NCBI GenBank assembly: GCA_964626755.1
Contig: CAZVGO010000004.1
Span: 191,854-255,853 of the forward strand
DNA length: 64,000 bases
Reading direction: 5' to 3'
DNA from: JACDAV01 sp964626755
GTDB taxonomy: Bacteria; Chloroflexota; Limnocylindria; Limnocylindrales; CSP1-4
Part shown: positions 33,419-40,713 of the stretch, in pieces
Numbering within the stretch: the first letter of the stretch is position 1
Layout of the letters: every line of letters begins with the position of its first letter
Notes under the pieces: model-generated
Told to the model about the DNA's origin: nothing
The model's input: only the letters and a program-made list of their open reading frames with translations
The model's database searches: none
Translations under genes and position numbers: made by a program

Positions 33419-34846
33419 TCAGCGACCCGACGGACGAACGTTCTGGTTCAGGTGGAACACGTTGTCCGGGTCGTATCGATCCTTGACCCCGACCATACGG
33501 TCGTAGGTCGCGGCACCGAACGCCGCCCGAACCTTGTCCACCGTCGCGTCGTCCAAAGCGTTGGTATAGGAGCGACCGGTCGACAGGGGCAGCATCGAGT
33601 CCCCGAAGGCACGCGCCGCGGCGATTCGATCGCCGTCGAGCGCCGGGTCCTGCCAGGTCGAGGTGACGACGAGGTCGAACAGCGCGTCGCGCCCGCTGAA
33701 GGCCGTGTCGTCAGCACCGACCCGGGAGATCGCGCCACCCAGCTGTCCCAGGCTGCCGCCGGCCGCGACCGCCGTATCGGCGCCACCACGGTGAAGCAAC
33801 GCATCCACGAAGGCGTCGGGCGTCGCGCGGATGAAGTGCGACCGGGCGTATTGCCGCTGGCCGTGCCGCTGCGGTTCGTCCGGGATCCGCTGGAGATCGA
33901 CGTACCGCATGACGTCGACGAACTCGGCGAGGGGCTCGCCGGCAGCTCTCAGCCGAGGCACGTGGCGCTTGCCGGCCTCGACGTCGTCGGCGTACGTGTA
34001 GCCGACCCAGACGACTGGGCGGCCGTGGTGCGCCTGCGGGATCTCCGGCGAGGGGCGAGCCGTGACGACCGCCGCGCTCGTGACCATCGGATCCGGGGCG
34101 TCCGCCGACAGCTCGAGCAGCGCCCGGAGGGCAGCGGGTCCGGCGTCGATCGGATAGGCGAGGTCGACCGAGAGGATGTCCGGGCCGAACGGATGAAGCT
34201 CGAACTCGAAGCTCGTCACGACGCCGAAGTTGCCGCCACCACCACGGATGCCCCAGTACAGGTCTTCATTCCGGGCCGGGCTCGCGACGAGAACATCGCC
34301 GGTCGCAGTGACGACCTCGGCGGATCGTACGTTGTCGCAGGCCAGCCCGAAGCGCCGCCCGAGGTAGCCATAGCCACCCCCGAGCGTCAGGCCACCGACG
34401 CCGGTGTGCGAGACGACGCCACCGGTCGTGGCCAGCCCGTGGATCTGTGCCTCGCGGTCCACGTCGCGGAGGAGGGCGCCGCCCTGGACCCACGCCCGCC
34501 GCGCGACCGGATCGACGCGGACACCGCGCATGAGCGCCAGGTCGATGGCGAGCCCGCCGTCCGTCACGGACTGGCCGGACGTCCCGTGCCCGCCGCACCG
34601 GACCGAGATCTCGAGCCCGTGCTTCCGGGCGAAGCGGATCGCCGCGGCGACATCCGCCGCGCCGCGGGGCTGGGCGATGAGGGCCGGGTACCTGTCGATC
34701 ATCCCGTTCCACGGACGACGGGCTGCGTCGTAGCCCGGGTCGGCCGGGCCGATGAGCTCGCCGTCGAACGCCTTGCGCAGGTCCGCGAGGGCGCTCTCGG
34801 GCAGCTCGACCCGCTGCGGGCGACGCGTCGCGATTGCTTCGGCCAT
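33419..34846 (-). CDS. FAD-linked oxidase (PCMH/BBE type)
   Basis: ATG 34846 gives 475 residues starting MAEAIATRRPQRVELPESAL. The PCMH-type FAD domain is clear: RYPALIAQPRGAADVAAAIR, VRCGGHGTSGQSVTDGG with the flavin-contacting Gly-His pair, TTGGVVSHTGVGGLTLGGGY and DLYWGIRGGGGNFGVV. The C-terminal BBE segment YDRMVGVKDRYDPDNVFHLNQN closes it. The cysteine of bicovalent enzymes is not evident (TGGVVSHTG), so attachment is probably through the histidine alone. Members oxidise sugars, alkaloids or phenolics. It lies one base after the F420 nitroreductase gene. Confidence 0.92.
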   Translation of the reverse strand: MAEAIATRRPQRVELPESALADLRKAFDGELIGPADPGYDAARRPWNGMIDRYPALIAQPRGAADVAAAIRFARKHGLEISVRCGGHGTSGQSVTDGGLAIDLALMRGVRVDPVARRAWVQGGALLRDVDREAQIHGLATTGGVVSHTGVGGLTLGGGYGYLGRRFGLACDNVRSAEVVTATGDVLVASPARNEDLYWGIRGGGGNFGVVTSFEFELHPFGPDILSVDLAYPIDAGPAALRALLELSADAPDPMVTSAAVVTARPSPEIPQAHHGRPVVWVGYTYADDVEAGKRHVPRLRAAGEPLAEFVDVMRYVDLQRIPDEPQRHGQRQYARSHFIRATPDAFVDALLHRGGADTAVAAGGSLGQLGGAISRVGADDTAFSGRDALFDLVVTSTWQDPALDGDRIAAARAFGDSMLPLSTGRSYTNALDDATVDKVRAAFGAATYDRMVGVKDRYDPDNVFHLNQNVRPSGR

Positions 34847-34847
34847 G

Positions 34848-35288
34848 TCAGCCTCCGAAGAGTTCGAGCACGAACACCGGGATCTGTCGCTTCGTCTTCG
34901 CCTGGTAGTTCGCGTAGTCCGGATACGCCTCGACCGCACGCTTCCACCAGACCGCCTTCTCGGCGCCCGTGACCTCGCGCGCCGTGTAGTCCCGCTTCGT
35001 GGCGCGGTCCTGGAGCTCCACGTGCGGGTTCGCCTTGAGGTTGTGGTACCAGACCGGGTTCCGCGCGGCGCCGCCGAGGGACGCCACCACGGCATAGACG
35101 CCCGCGTGCTCGACCCGCATGAGTGCAGTCTTGCGGAGCTTGCCGGTCTTTGCTCCGACCGAGGTGAGGACGATCACGGGCATTCCCCGGAGCTCGCCGC
35201 CCAGCTCGCCGTTCGTCGACTCGTAGAGCTCGGCCTGCTTGCGGGCCCAGGCGGACTTGCTCGGCGCATAGGTGCCCTGGAGTGGCAT
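34848..35288 (-). CDS. F420H2-dependent nitroreductase/quinone reductase (Ddn-like)
   Basis: The 146-residue protein starts at ATG 35288, with a TACGAT box six bases upstream. It shows the Ddn split-barrel pattern: GMPVIVLTSVGAKTGKLRKT for deazaflavin binding, LMRVEHAGVYAVVASLGGAA, the signature RNPVWYHNLKANPHVELQ, and the end RQIPVFVLELF. These enzymes use reduced F420 to reduce quinones or nitro compounds, so the organism probably makes F420. It is followed by the FAD oxidase with one base between. Confidence 0.92.
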   Translation of the reverse strand: MPLQGTYAPSKSAWARKQAELYESTNGELGGELRGMPVIVLTSVGAKTGKLRKTALMRVEHAGVYAVVASLGGAARNPVWYHNLKANPHVELQDRATKRDYTAREVTGAEKAVWWKRAVEAYPDYANYQAKTKRQIPVFVLELFGG

Positions 35289-35294
35289 GGCGAG

Positions 35295-35300
35295 ATCGTA
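35295..35300 (-). promoter_or_regulatory. -10 box TACGAT of a leaderless promoter
   Basis: On the minus strand TACGAT ends six bases before the ATG of the F420 reductase gene, without a ribosome-binding site. Confidence 0.5.
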
Positions 35301-35360
35301 TCCCGGGGCCCGGTTCCTCTGCCCCCCGTAAAGTGGACGCCACGCATCCCGCAGTACATC

Positions 35361-35468
35361 GACGGCCCGGATCGCGAAGGTTCGAAGCGCGCCATGGAGG
35401 CCCTGTTGCAGATGACCAAGCTCGACTTCGCGAAGCTTCGGGAGGCCTACGAAGGCGTCACCGTCTGA
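35361..35468 (+). pseudogene. C-terminal remnant of a PhnB-like VOC protein
   Basis: One frame ending at TGA 35466-35468 reads DGPDREGSKRAMEALLQMTK, then LDFAKLREAYEGV. This matches the last helix of PhnB/3-demethylubiquinone methyltransferase-like VOC proteins, which typically end RxMxAMLQMKKLDIAxLxRA. The preceding part of the domain is missing, so this is a 3' fragment. The leftmost border cannot be fixed. Confidence 0.55.
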
Positions 35469-35541
35469 CGCGTCGCCCTGGGGAACTTCACCGAGGGCCC
35501 GACAAGCTCCCGCGCTGCGTTTTGGCCGGCGCCTGCGTCGG

Positions 35542-35547
35542 TAGGGT
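35542..35547 (+). promoter_or_regulatory. -10 box TAGGGT deciding the sigma factor start
   Basis: TAGGGT directly abuts GTG 35548 and lies six bases before GTG 35554. The spacing seen at other genes here favours 35554 as the start of a leaderless message. Confidence 0.45.
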
Positions 35548-35553
35548 GTGAAC

Positions 35554-36090
35554 GTGACGAGGGAGGCACTCACGCAGGCACCCGAGGCGACGTGGGACGA
35601 GGTCGCGCAGCGCGTGACCGAGCACTACGAGCGCCGTGGTCGCGAGCTATGGGGCCTCGCCCGCCGCCTGGGAGCCTCCGACGAGCAGGCGGCCGACGTC
35701 GTCCAGGAGACGCACCTCCGGCTCTGGCGCGAGCTGACCGCGGGGAAGCCCATCGACGACATCGATGGCTGGACCTTCCGGGTGGCGTATCGCCTCGTCA
35801 TGGACCAGCACCGGCTCCGGCGCCGGCTCCTGGAGTTCATTGCCCGCCCGACCGAGCATTCACCGCGCTCGATGACCCACGCGGTCGACGAGGCCCTGTC
35901 GCTGTGGCCGCTGGTCGACCGGCTGCCCGCCCGCGAGCGGGCAACCCTGTACCTCCGCTACCGCGCCGACCTCTCGTTCGAGCAGATCGGCGGGGTCATG
36001 GGCATCACGCCCGCCTCCGCTCGAACCTATGGCAGCCGCGGCACCGAACGCCTCCGAGTGATGCTCGGAGAGGAGCGAGACGATGAATAG
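35554..36090 (+). CDS. ECF-type RNA polymerase sigma factor
   Basis: The GTG at 35554 gives 178 residues beginning VTREALTQAPEATWDEVAQR. Region 2 (GASDEQAADVVQETHLRLWR, DGWTFRVAYRLVMDQHRLRR) and region 4 (LPARERATLYLRYRADLSFE, GITPASARTYGSRGTERLR) are both present, separated by a short linker. ECF factors direct RNA polymerase to stress or envelope promoters. The stop overlaps the following membrane-protein gene by eight bases, so that protein probably controls the sigma factor. Confidence 0.9.
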   Translation: MTREALTQAPEATWDEVAQRVTEHYERRGRELWGLARRLGASDEQAADVVQETHLRLWRELTAGKPIDDIDGWTFRVAYRLVMDQHRLRRRLLEFIARPTEHSPRSMTHAVDEALSLWPLVDRLPARERATLYLRYRADLSFEQIGGVMGITPASARTYGSRGTERLRVMLGEERDDE

Positions 36091-38104
36091 CCAGGACATC
36101 GAGCGGCGACTCCGCCTGCCCGCACCGGACGAGCCCGCCGTCCTCCCGGCCCTCATCCTGCCCTCGAGGCCGTCTGCCGGTTTCGGCGCCGTCCGTGGCC
36201 GAGTTCGTGTCGGGGCGGCCGGACAGTCGACCGGGATCATGTCGCCGCGCCTCGCGCTGGCCCTTCTCGCCTTGGTGGTGGCGATGGTCGCGGCGATTGC
36301 CTCGGGGGCGTTGCGCCTGGAGCGGGTCCCGACGCCGCTCGACCCGGACGGAACCTACACCGGCCGTGGCATCGAGATCACCTACCCGAAGGAGTGGGTC
36401 CGCCTGACGGCCGATGATCCGCTCAACGCGAGCGGCGCTTCCGTCGCGCTTATCGTCGCGAATGCGGACGTGGCCGGCTGCTCGGAGTCCGAGCTCCCGC
36501 CATCAACGCTTGGCGTCGCACAGCCGACGGAGGGCTCACCGGACGGTCCGGCCGTGCCGCAGTCCAACGGACCGGTCGAGGATCGGACGCTCGCCTGCCT
36601 CGTCGGCAAGTCGATGGCTCCCGGAACGATCCGGCTCGTCGTCAGCCAGGGGATCCCGCAGACAGTCGGCGTCGGCCCGATTGAGTCGTTCGACCCAAAG
36701 GACTGGGGCGGCATCGTTCCGGGCGTGAGCTACACGGGGGGCTTTGGGGGCTTCCTCGTCCCGAACGAGGTAGAGGGCTGGACGGAGTCCATCGACGGGA
36801 TGCCCGCCAAGCTGGTCGTGACGGAGGGCCCGACCCCCATTGGCGCGGACGAGACACGAACGTGGGCTGTTGCCCAGCCGGGACGACTCGACGCGCCGTT
36901 GTTCATCCGGGCCACGTTGCGCGGCCCGGACATCGAGGCGTTGCGCCTCCAGGCGGACGCAGTCGCCCAATCCCTTCGGTTCGACGAGAAGCCGCCGGCC
37001 CTCGACGAGGCGCGTCGGGACGCCGCGCTGGCTCGGGCCATCGATAGCGTCGACCGGGAGTACCGCCAGTACCTCGGATCGAGAATGTTCGACTGCTTTC
37101 CTCGGACGGCGGGAGAGCGTGCCTTGCAGCTCGAGGACGGGCCCGGGGGTCGGCTGCCGAACCCCGTCGCCGTCACCTGTCGAACAACCGTGGAGCGCAC
37201 CCCGATCCTGCTCTGGCGGGCGACCCTCTTCGTAGCCTGGCCGGCCAGAAACGGCTACCCAGCCGGGGAGTGGGGCTATGAGCTCTACTTCGGGGCGGAG
37301 GGACCGACCGCAGCCCAGGGCCAGCTCAGCGGGGAGGTGGCGTTCCCAGGGACTCGCGAGCTGCCGCCTCTGCTCACCGAACCGCTGATCATCCCGGTTG
37401 GCTCGATCGTCGAGCTGCTCCCGCCGGGCATCGACCAGGGCAGCGCTGCCTACCGGTCGATCTATGAGCGCCCGAATGCCGTGATCGGGGAGACCGTCGT
37501 CACTGATGGTCAGGCCGGACGCAGGTTCCTTGTCCTCGATGGTCCCCTGCTGAACGACGGAACGGACTGGTATCTCGTCGATACGGCCCAGGGAACGTTC
37601 CTCCCGTCGGGCCTTGCCTGGATCCCCGGAACCGACGGCGAGAGGCCGCTGCTCCGGGTCGTGGAGCCCTCGTGTCCGTCCGGCAAGGTAACGGTTGTGG
37701 ACCTGCTCATCTTGATCCCCGAGGAGCGGCTCCAGTGTTTCGGGAACACTGAGATCACGCTCGATCCGGTGATGGCGTCGCTCGCTCCCGAGGACCAGGT
37801 CCGGGGCGTCGAAGGCACGCCGGCATGGCTTGCCCGAGACACCCGTTGGCGCCTCTTTGGGGCGGGCGGTGCGGAAGGGGTCGACGGGGCACTCCCCGTG
37901 GCGATCACGCCGGCGCTCGGCGACACGCTTCCGACGAACGTATGGCTCTCCGTCCGCGGCCACTTTGACGATGCCGCTGCATCCAGCTGCAGGCGGTCCT
38001 TCCCGGAGGAATGGGGGGTGCCCGACGAGCCACCGTCCATCCAAACGATGAGGTGCCGCCAACTGTTTGTCGCCACAAGCCTGGAGCGGAGGGAAGCGCC
38101 GTGA
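36083..38104 (+). CDS. Membrane-anchored extracytoplasmic protein, likely partner of the ECF sigma factor
   Basis: The 673-residue protein has a cytoplasmic N-terminus of about 55 residues (MNSQDIERRLRLPAPDEPAV), one transmembrane helix near 53-76 (PRLALALLALVVAMVAAIAS), and a large extracytoplasmic part with six or more cysteines. Overlap with the sigma gene suggests an anti-sigma-like role, but the zinc HxxxCxxC motif of classical ZAS domains is absent. The external part has no recognised domain; TYTGRGIEITYPKEWVRL resembles a PsbP/DUF1795-like strand pattern. It probably senses an external signal. Confidence 0.75.
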   Translation: MNSQDIERRLRLPAPDEPAVLPALILPSRPSAGFGAVRGRVRVGAAGQSTGIMSPRLALALLALVVAMVAAIASGALRLERVPTPLDPDGTYTGRGIEITYPKEWVRLTADDPLNASGASVALIVANADVAGCSESELPPSTLGVAQPTEGSPDGPAVPQSNGPVEDRTLACLVGKSMAPGTIRLVVSQGIPQTVGVGPIESFDPKDWGGIVPGVSYTGGFGGFLVPNEVEGWTESIDGMPAKLVVTEGPTPIGADETRTWAVAQPGRLDAPLFIRATLRGPDIEALRLQADAVAQSLRFDEKPPALDEARRDAALARAIDSVDREYRQYLGSRMFDCFPRTAGERALQLEDGPGGRLPNPVAVTCRTTVERTPILLWRATLFVAWPARNGYPAGEWGYELYFGAEGPTAAQGQLSGEVAFPGTRELPPLLTEPLIIPVGSIVELLPPGIDQGSAAYRSIYERPNAVIGETVVTDGQAGRRFLVLDGPLLNDGTDWYLVDTAQGTFLPSGLAWIPGTDGERPLLRVVEPSCPSGKVTVVDLLILIPEERLQCFGNTEITLDPVMASLAPEDQVRGVEGTPAWLARDTRWRLFGAGGAEGVDGALPVAITPALGDTLPTNVWLSVRGHFDDAAASSCRRSFPEEWGVPDEPPSIQTMRCRQLFVATSLERREAP

Positions 38105-38322
38105 GCGTTCGACGCAACGTCATTTCACCGGATGCACCGGCGACCTGGGCGGAGACGCTCACCGCGCTGGCCGGACAACATCGGGACCGGCGCGCCCTGG
38201 ACATCGGAAACCGCTGGCCGCTCGCCCACGACTGCTCAGCCCGGCGCCGTAGCTCGCCGCGCCCTCCAGCTTCGGAAGTCGTCGCTCCCCGTCACGCGTT
38301 CTGCTGCCGGGCCCTCGCCTGA
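38101..38322 (+). CDS. Possible small coupled ORF (73 aa)
   Basis: A GTG overlaps the stop of the preceding gene (GTGA), and the frame runs to TGA 38322. The N-terminal part (VSVRRNVISPDAPATWAETL) looks protein-like, but the rest is Arg/Ser/Pro-rich and resembles out-of-frame GC-rich sequence. No family is recognised. Coupling by overlap is the only positive evidence. Confidence 0.25.
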   Translation: MSVRRNVISPDAPATWAETLTALAGQHRDRRALDIGNRWPLAHDCSARRRSSPRPPASEVVAPRHAFCCRALA

Positions 38323-38332
38323 CGCCGCGGAT

Positions 38333-39622
38333 TCAGGGCGCCTGGCGTCGGGGAACGATTCGGGAGACCGTGTCGGCCTCCCAGTCGAGCACGAGCAGCT
38401 CACCGTCGGCATCGTGGCCGAAGCTGGACACCATTCCCGCCTCCAGGTCGGCCGACCAGTCCTCCCGGTCGACGACTTTGCCGTCGGCCAGGCGGAAGCT
38501 GCGGATCCAGCCCCGGCACCAGTCGGCGTAGAAGTAGTGGCCGGCGAGCTCGGGGATGGCGCTGCCCCGATAGACCTCGCCGCCGGTGATTGAGCATCCG
38601 CCGTCCGCGGCGCCGTGGCGGACCTCGAGGACCGGATTGGTGACGTCGCTGACCGCGCGCACGTCCGAGTAGCGGCCCGTGCCTTCGAACGTGGGCCAGC
38701 CGAAGTTCAGCCCGCCGTCGGCCAGCGGGGCCGCGTTGACCTCCTCGACTCTCTCCTGGCCAACGTCCGCGATGTATGCGAGGCCGGTCGGCTCGTCGAT
38801 GCTGAACCGCCACGGGTTGCGGAGCCCGAACCACCAGACTTCCGGCGCTCCCTCGAGGCCTGCCGGAGCCTGTCCCCCTGGCCCAAACGGGTTGCCGGCG
38901 GGAATCGCGTAGGGATCACCACCGTCGACGTCGATGCGGAGGATCGAGCCCGGCAGGCTCGCCGGGTTCTGGCCGTTGAGGCGGGCCTGGGCCGCGTCGC
39001 CGACCGAGAGGTAGAGCAGCCCGTCGGGGCCGAAGAGGACCGTGCCGCCGTTGTGGCGGACCATCGTCCGCTCCTTGTCGATCGTCACGAGGTCCTTGCG
39101 GGTGGCCGCGTCGAGAACGTTCGAATCTCCGCTGGCCTCGTACGAGGCGAGGACGTTGTCGTTGTTGGCCTTCGAGTGGTAGACGAACACGCGGGGATCG
39201 GTCGGGTAGTCGGGGTGAAAGGCGAATCCCAGCAGGCCCTGCTCGATGCTGTAGTCGTTGACGACGCCACGCAGGTCCAGCACCAGCTCAACCGCACCAC
39301 CCTCGGCGATCCGCCGGATGATGCCCCGCTGCTCGATCAGCCACAGGCTGCCGTCGTCCGGCCGGGCCTTGACATCGAGCGGGTTCTGGAGCCCCTTCGC
39401 CACCAACTGGAGGTCGAGTCCCAGCAGCGGCCTCGGCGTGGGCGACGGGGTGGGGGAGGGGGTCGGAGCTGGAGTCGGGCTCGGGGAAGCTGTCGGCACA
39501 GGCGACGCGCTGGCCGGGGGCTGCGGAACTGTCGATGACGGCGTCGTGGTCGGGGTGACGGCGGACGCACATCCGACGAGCAGGAGCAGGGCGGACGCCA
39601 CGGCGGCTAGGGATCGGCGCAT
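38333..39622 (-). CDS. PQQ-dependent sugar dehydrogenase, lipoprotein
   Basis: ATG 39622 gives 429 residues: MRRSLAAVASALLLLVGC with the lipobox cysteine at 18, then a Pro/Ser/Thr linker to about 65. The catalytic six-bladed propeller follows. Soluble glucose/aldose dehydrogenase hallmarks are GLQNPLDVKARPDDGSLWLI, GLLGFAFHPDYPTDPRVFVY, the HNGGTVLFGPDGLLYLSVGD block, GLRNPWRFSIDE and GHYFYADWCRGWIRSF. It oxidises aldose sugars outside the membrane using PQQ or a similar quinone and passes electrons to the respiratory chain. It uses the same lipoprotein-plus-linker plan as the other propellers but lacks the shared palindrome. Confidence 0.92.
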   Translation of the reverse strand: MRRSLAAVASALLLLVGCASAVTPTTTPSSTVPQPPASASPVPTASPSPTPAPTPSPTPSPTPRPLLGLDLQLVAKGLQNPLDVKARPDDGSLWLIEQRGIIRRIAEGGAVELVLDLRGVVNDYSIEQGLLGFAFHPDYPTDPRVFVYHSKANNDNVLASYEASGDSNVLDAATRKDLVTIDKERTMVRHNGGTVLFGPDGLLYLSVGDAAQARLNGQNPASLPGSILRIDVDGGDPYAIPAGNPFGPGGQAPAGLEGAPEVWWFGLRNPWRFSIDEPTGLAYIADVGQERVEEVNAAPLADGGLNFGWPTFEGTGRYSDVRAVSDVTNPVLEVRHGAADGGCSITGGEVYRGSAIPELAGHYFYADWCRGWIRSFRLADGKVVDREDWSADLEAGMVSSFGHDADGELLVLDWEADTVSRIVPRRQAP

Positions 39623-39665
39623 CAGCGTCACGGTGTCACAGCGATCATCGCTGCGCAAACGCGGG

Positions 39666-39671
39666 TAGGCT
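39666..39671 (+). promoter_or_regulatory. -10 box TAGGCT of a leaderless promoter
   Basis: TAGGCT lies seven bases before the ATG of the MDR oxidoreductase gene, with no ribosome-binding site, as at several other genes in the window. Confidence 0.5.
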
Positions 39672-39678
39672 TGAAGTC

Positions 39679-40662
39679 ATGAAGGCCGCAGTCCAGGAGC
39701 GGTACGGCAAACCGGCTGACGTCGTCACGGTCGAGGAGGTCGAACGCCCGGTCCCCTCAGACGATCAGGTCCTCATCCGCGTTGAGGCGGCGTCCGTCAA
39801 CCGGGCCGACCTCGATGGCCTCGGCCCCAAGCCGGGCTTCATCCGCCCCTTCATCGGCCTGCGCGCACCGAGGAACCATCGCATGGGGATGGATGTCGCC
39901 GGCGTCGTCGAGTCTGTCGGAGGGAGCGTGACGCGGTTCAAGCCGGGGGACCCTGTCTTCGCCGACCTGTTGCCATTCGGGGCAGGCGCCTTCGCCGAGT
40001 ACGCGTGCGCGCGCGAGAAGGCGTTCCTGCCGATCCCGGCCGGCATGAAATTCGAGGAGGCGGCCACCGTGCCGCACTCGGCGGTCCTCGCGCTCCAGGG
40101 GTTGCGCCTTCGCAAGGGTCGAACGCCGAAGCCCGGCGACAGGGTCCTCGTCGATGGTGCGTCGGGCAACGTCGGCCCATTTGCCGTCCAGATCGCGAAG
40201 TCGATGGGCGCGGAGGTCACTGGCGTCGCCAGCACAGACAAGTTGGACTTCGTCCGATCGCTCGGCGCCGACCACGTGATCGACTACAAGAACGTGGACT
40301 ACACGAAGACCGGGGAGCGGTACGACTGGATCGTCGACACCGATTCCCACCACTCGATCTTGAGCGTCCGGCGCGCCCTCAAACCGGGCGGCGCGTACGT
40401 CTCGCTCGGTGGGAACTCGGCGGGCATCCTCAGCGGCTTGGTGGTGGGGCCGCTGCTGTCGCTGTTCTCCGACAAGTGGACGGGCCTCATGATCTGGTGG
40501 AAGCCGTTCAAAGCGGAGGACGTGGCGACCGTGACGAACCTCATCGCGGCCGGCAAGGTCAAACCCGTGATCGACCGGCGCTACCCATTGAGCGAAGTCG
40601 TCGCGGCGCTCCGCTGGGTCGATGACGGCCATGCGAGGGGGAAGGTCATCATCACCCCATGA
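39679..40662 (+). CDS. Zinc-independent MDR oxidoreductase (quinone reductase-like)
   Basis: The 327-residue protein starts MKAAVQERYGKPADVVTVEE. It has the medium-chain dehydrogenase fold: GMDVAGVVESVGGSVTRFKP in the GroES-like domain, GDRVLVDGASGNVGPFAVQI in the NADPH Rossmann domain, and the end HARGKVIITP. The catalytic and structural zinc cysteines of alcohol dehydrogenases are missing, which places it with quinone oxidoreductases/enoyl reductases. It is divergent from the PQQ dehydrogenase gene and likely uses NADPH to reduce quinones or enones. Confidence 0.92.
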   Translation: MKAAVQERYGKPADVVTVEEVERPVPSDDQVLIRVEAASVNRADLDGLGPKPGFIRPFIGLRAPRNHRMGMDVAGVVESVGGSVTRFKPGDPVFADLLPFGAGAFAEYACAREKAFLPIPAGMKFEEAATVPHSAVLALQGLRLRKGRTPKPGDRVLVDGASGNVGPFAVQIAKSMGAEVTGVASTDKLDFVRSLGADHVIDYKNVDYTKTGERYDWIVDTDSHHSILSVRRALKPGGAYVSLGGNSAGILSGLVVGPLLSLFSDKWTGLMIWWKPFKAEDVATVTNLIAAGKVKPVIDRRYPLSEVVAALRWVDDGHARGKVIITP

Positions 40663-40713
40663 CCGCCTATCTCTGCCGCCTGATCGGTGAAACGTCCCTA
40701 CGAGCCATCTGTT

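Noticed and set aside
39600..39680. AGCGATGATCGCT palindrome between the PQQ dehydrogenase and MDR genes as a fifth copy of the propeller operator
   Set aside because: Its arms differ from GTTGC/GCAAC, so it is not the same site, and no second copy was seen.
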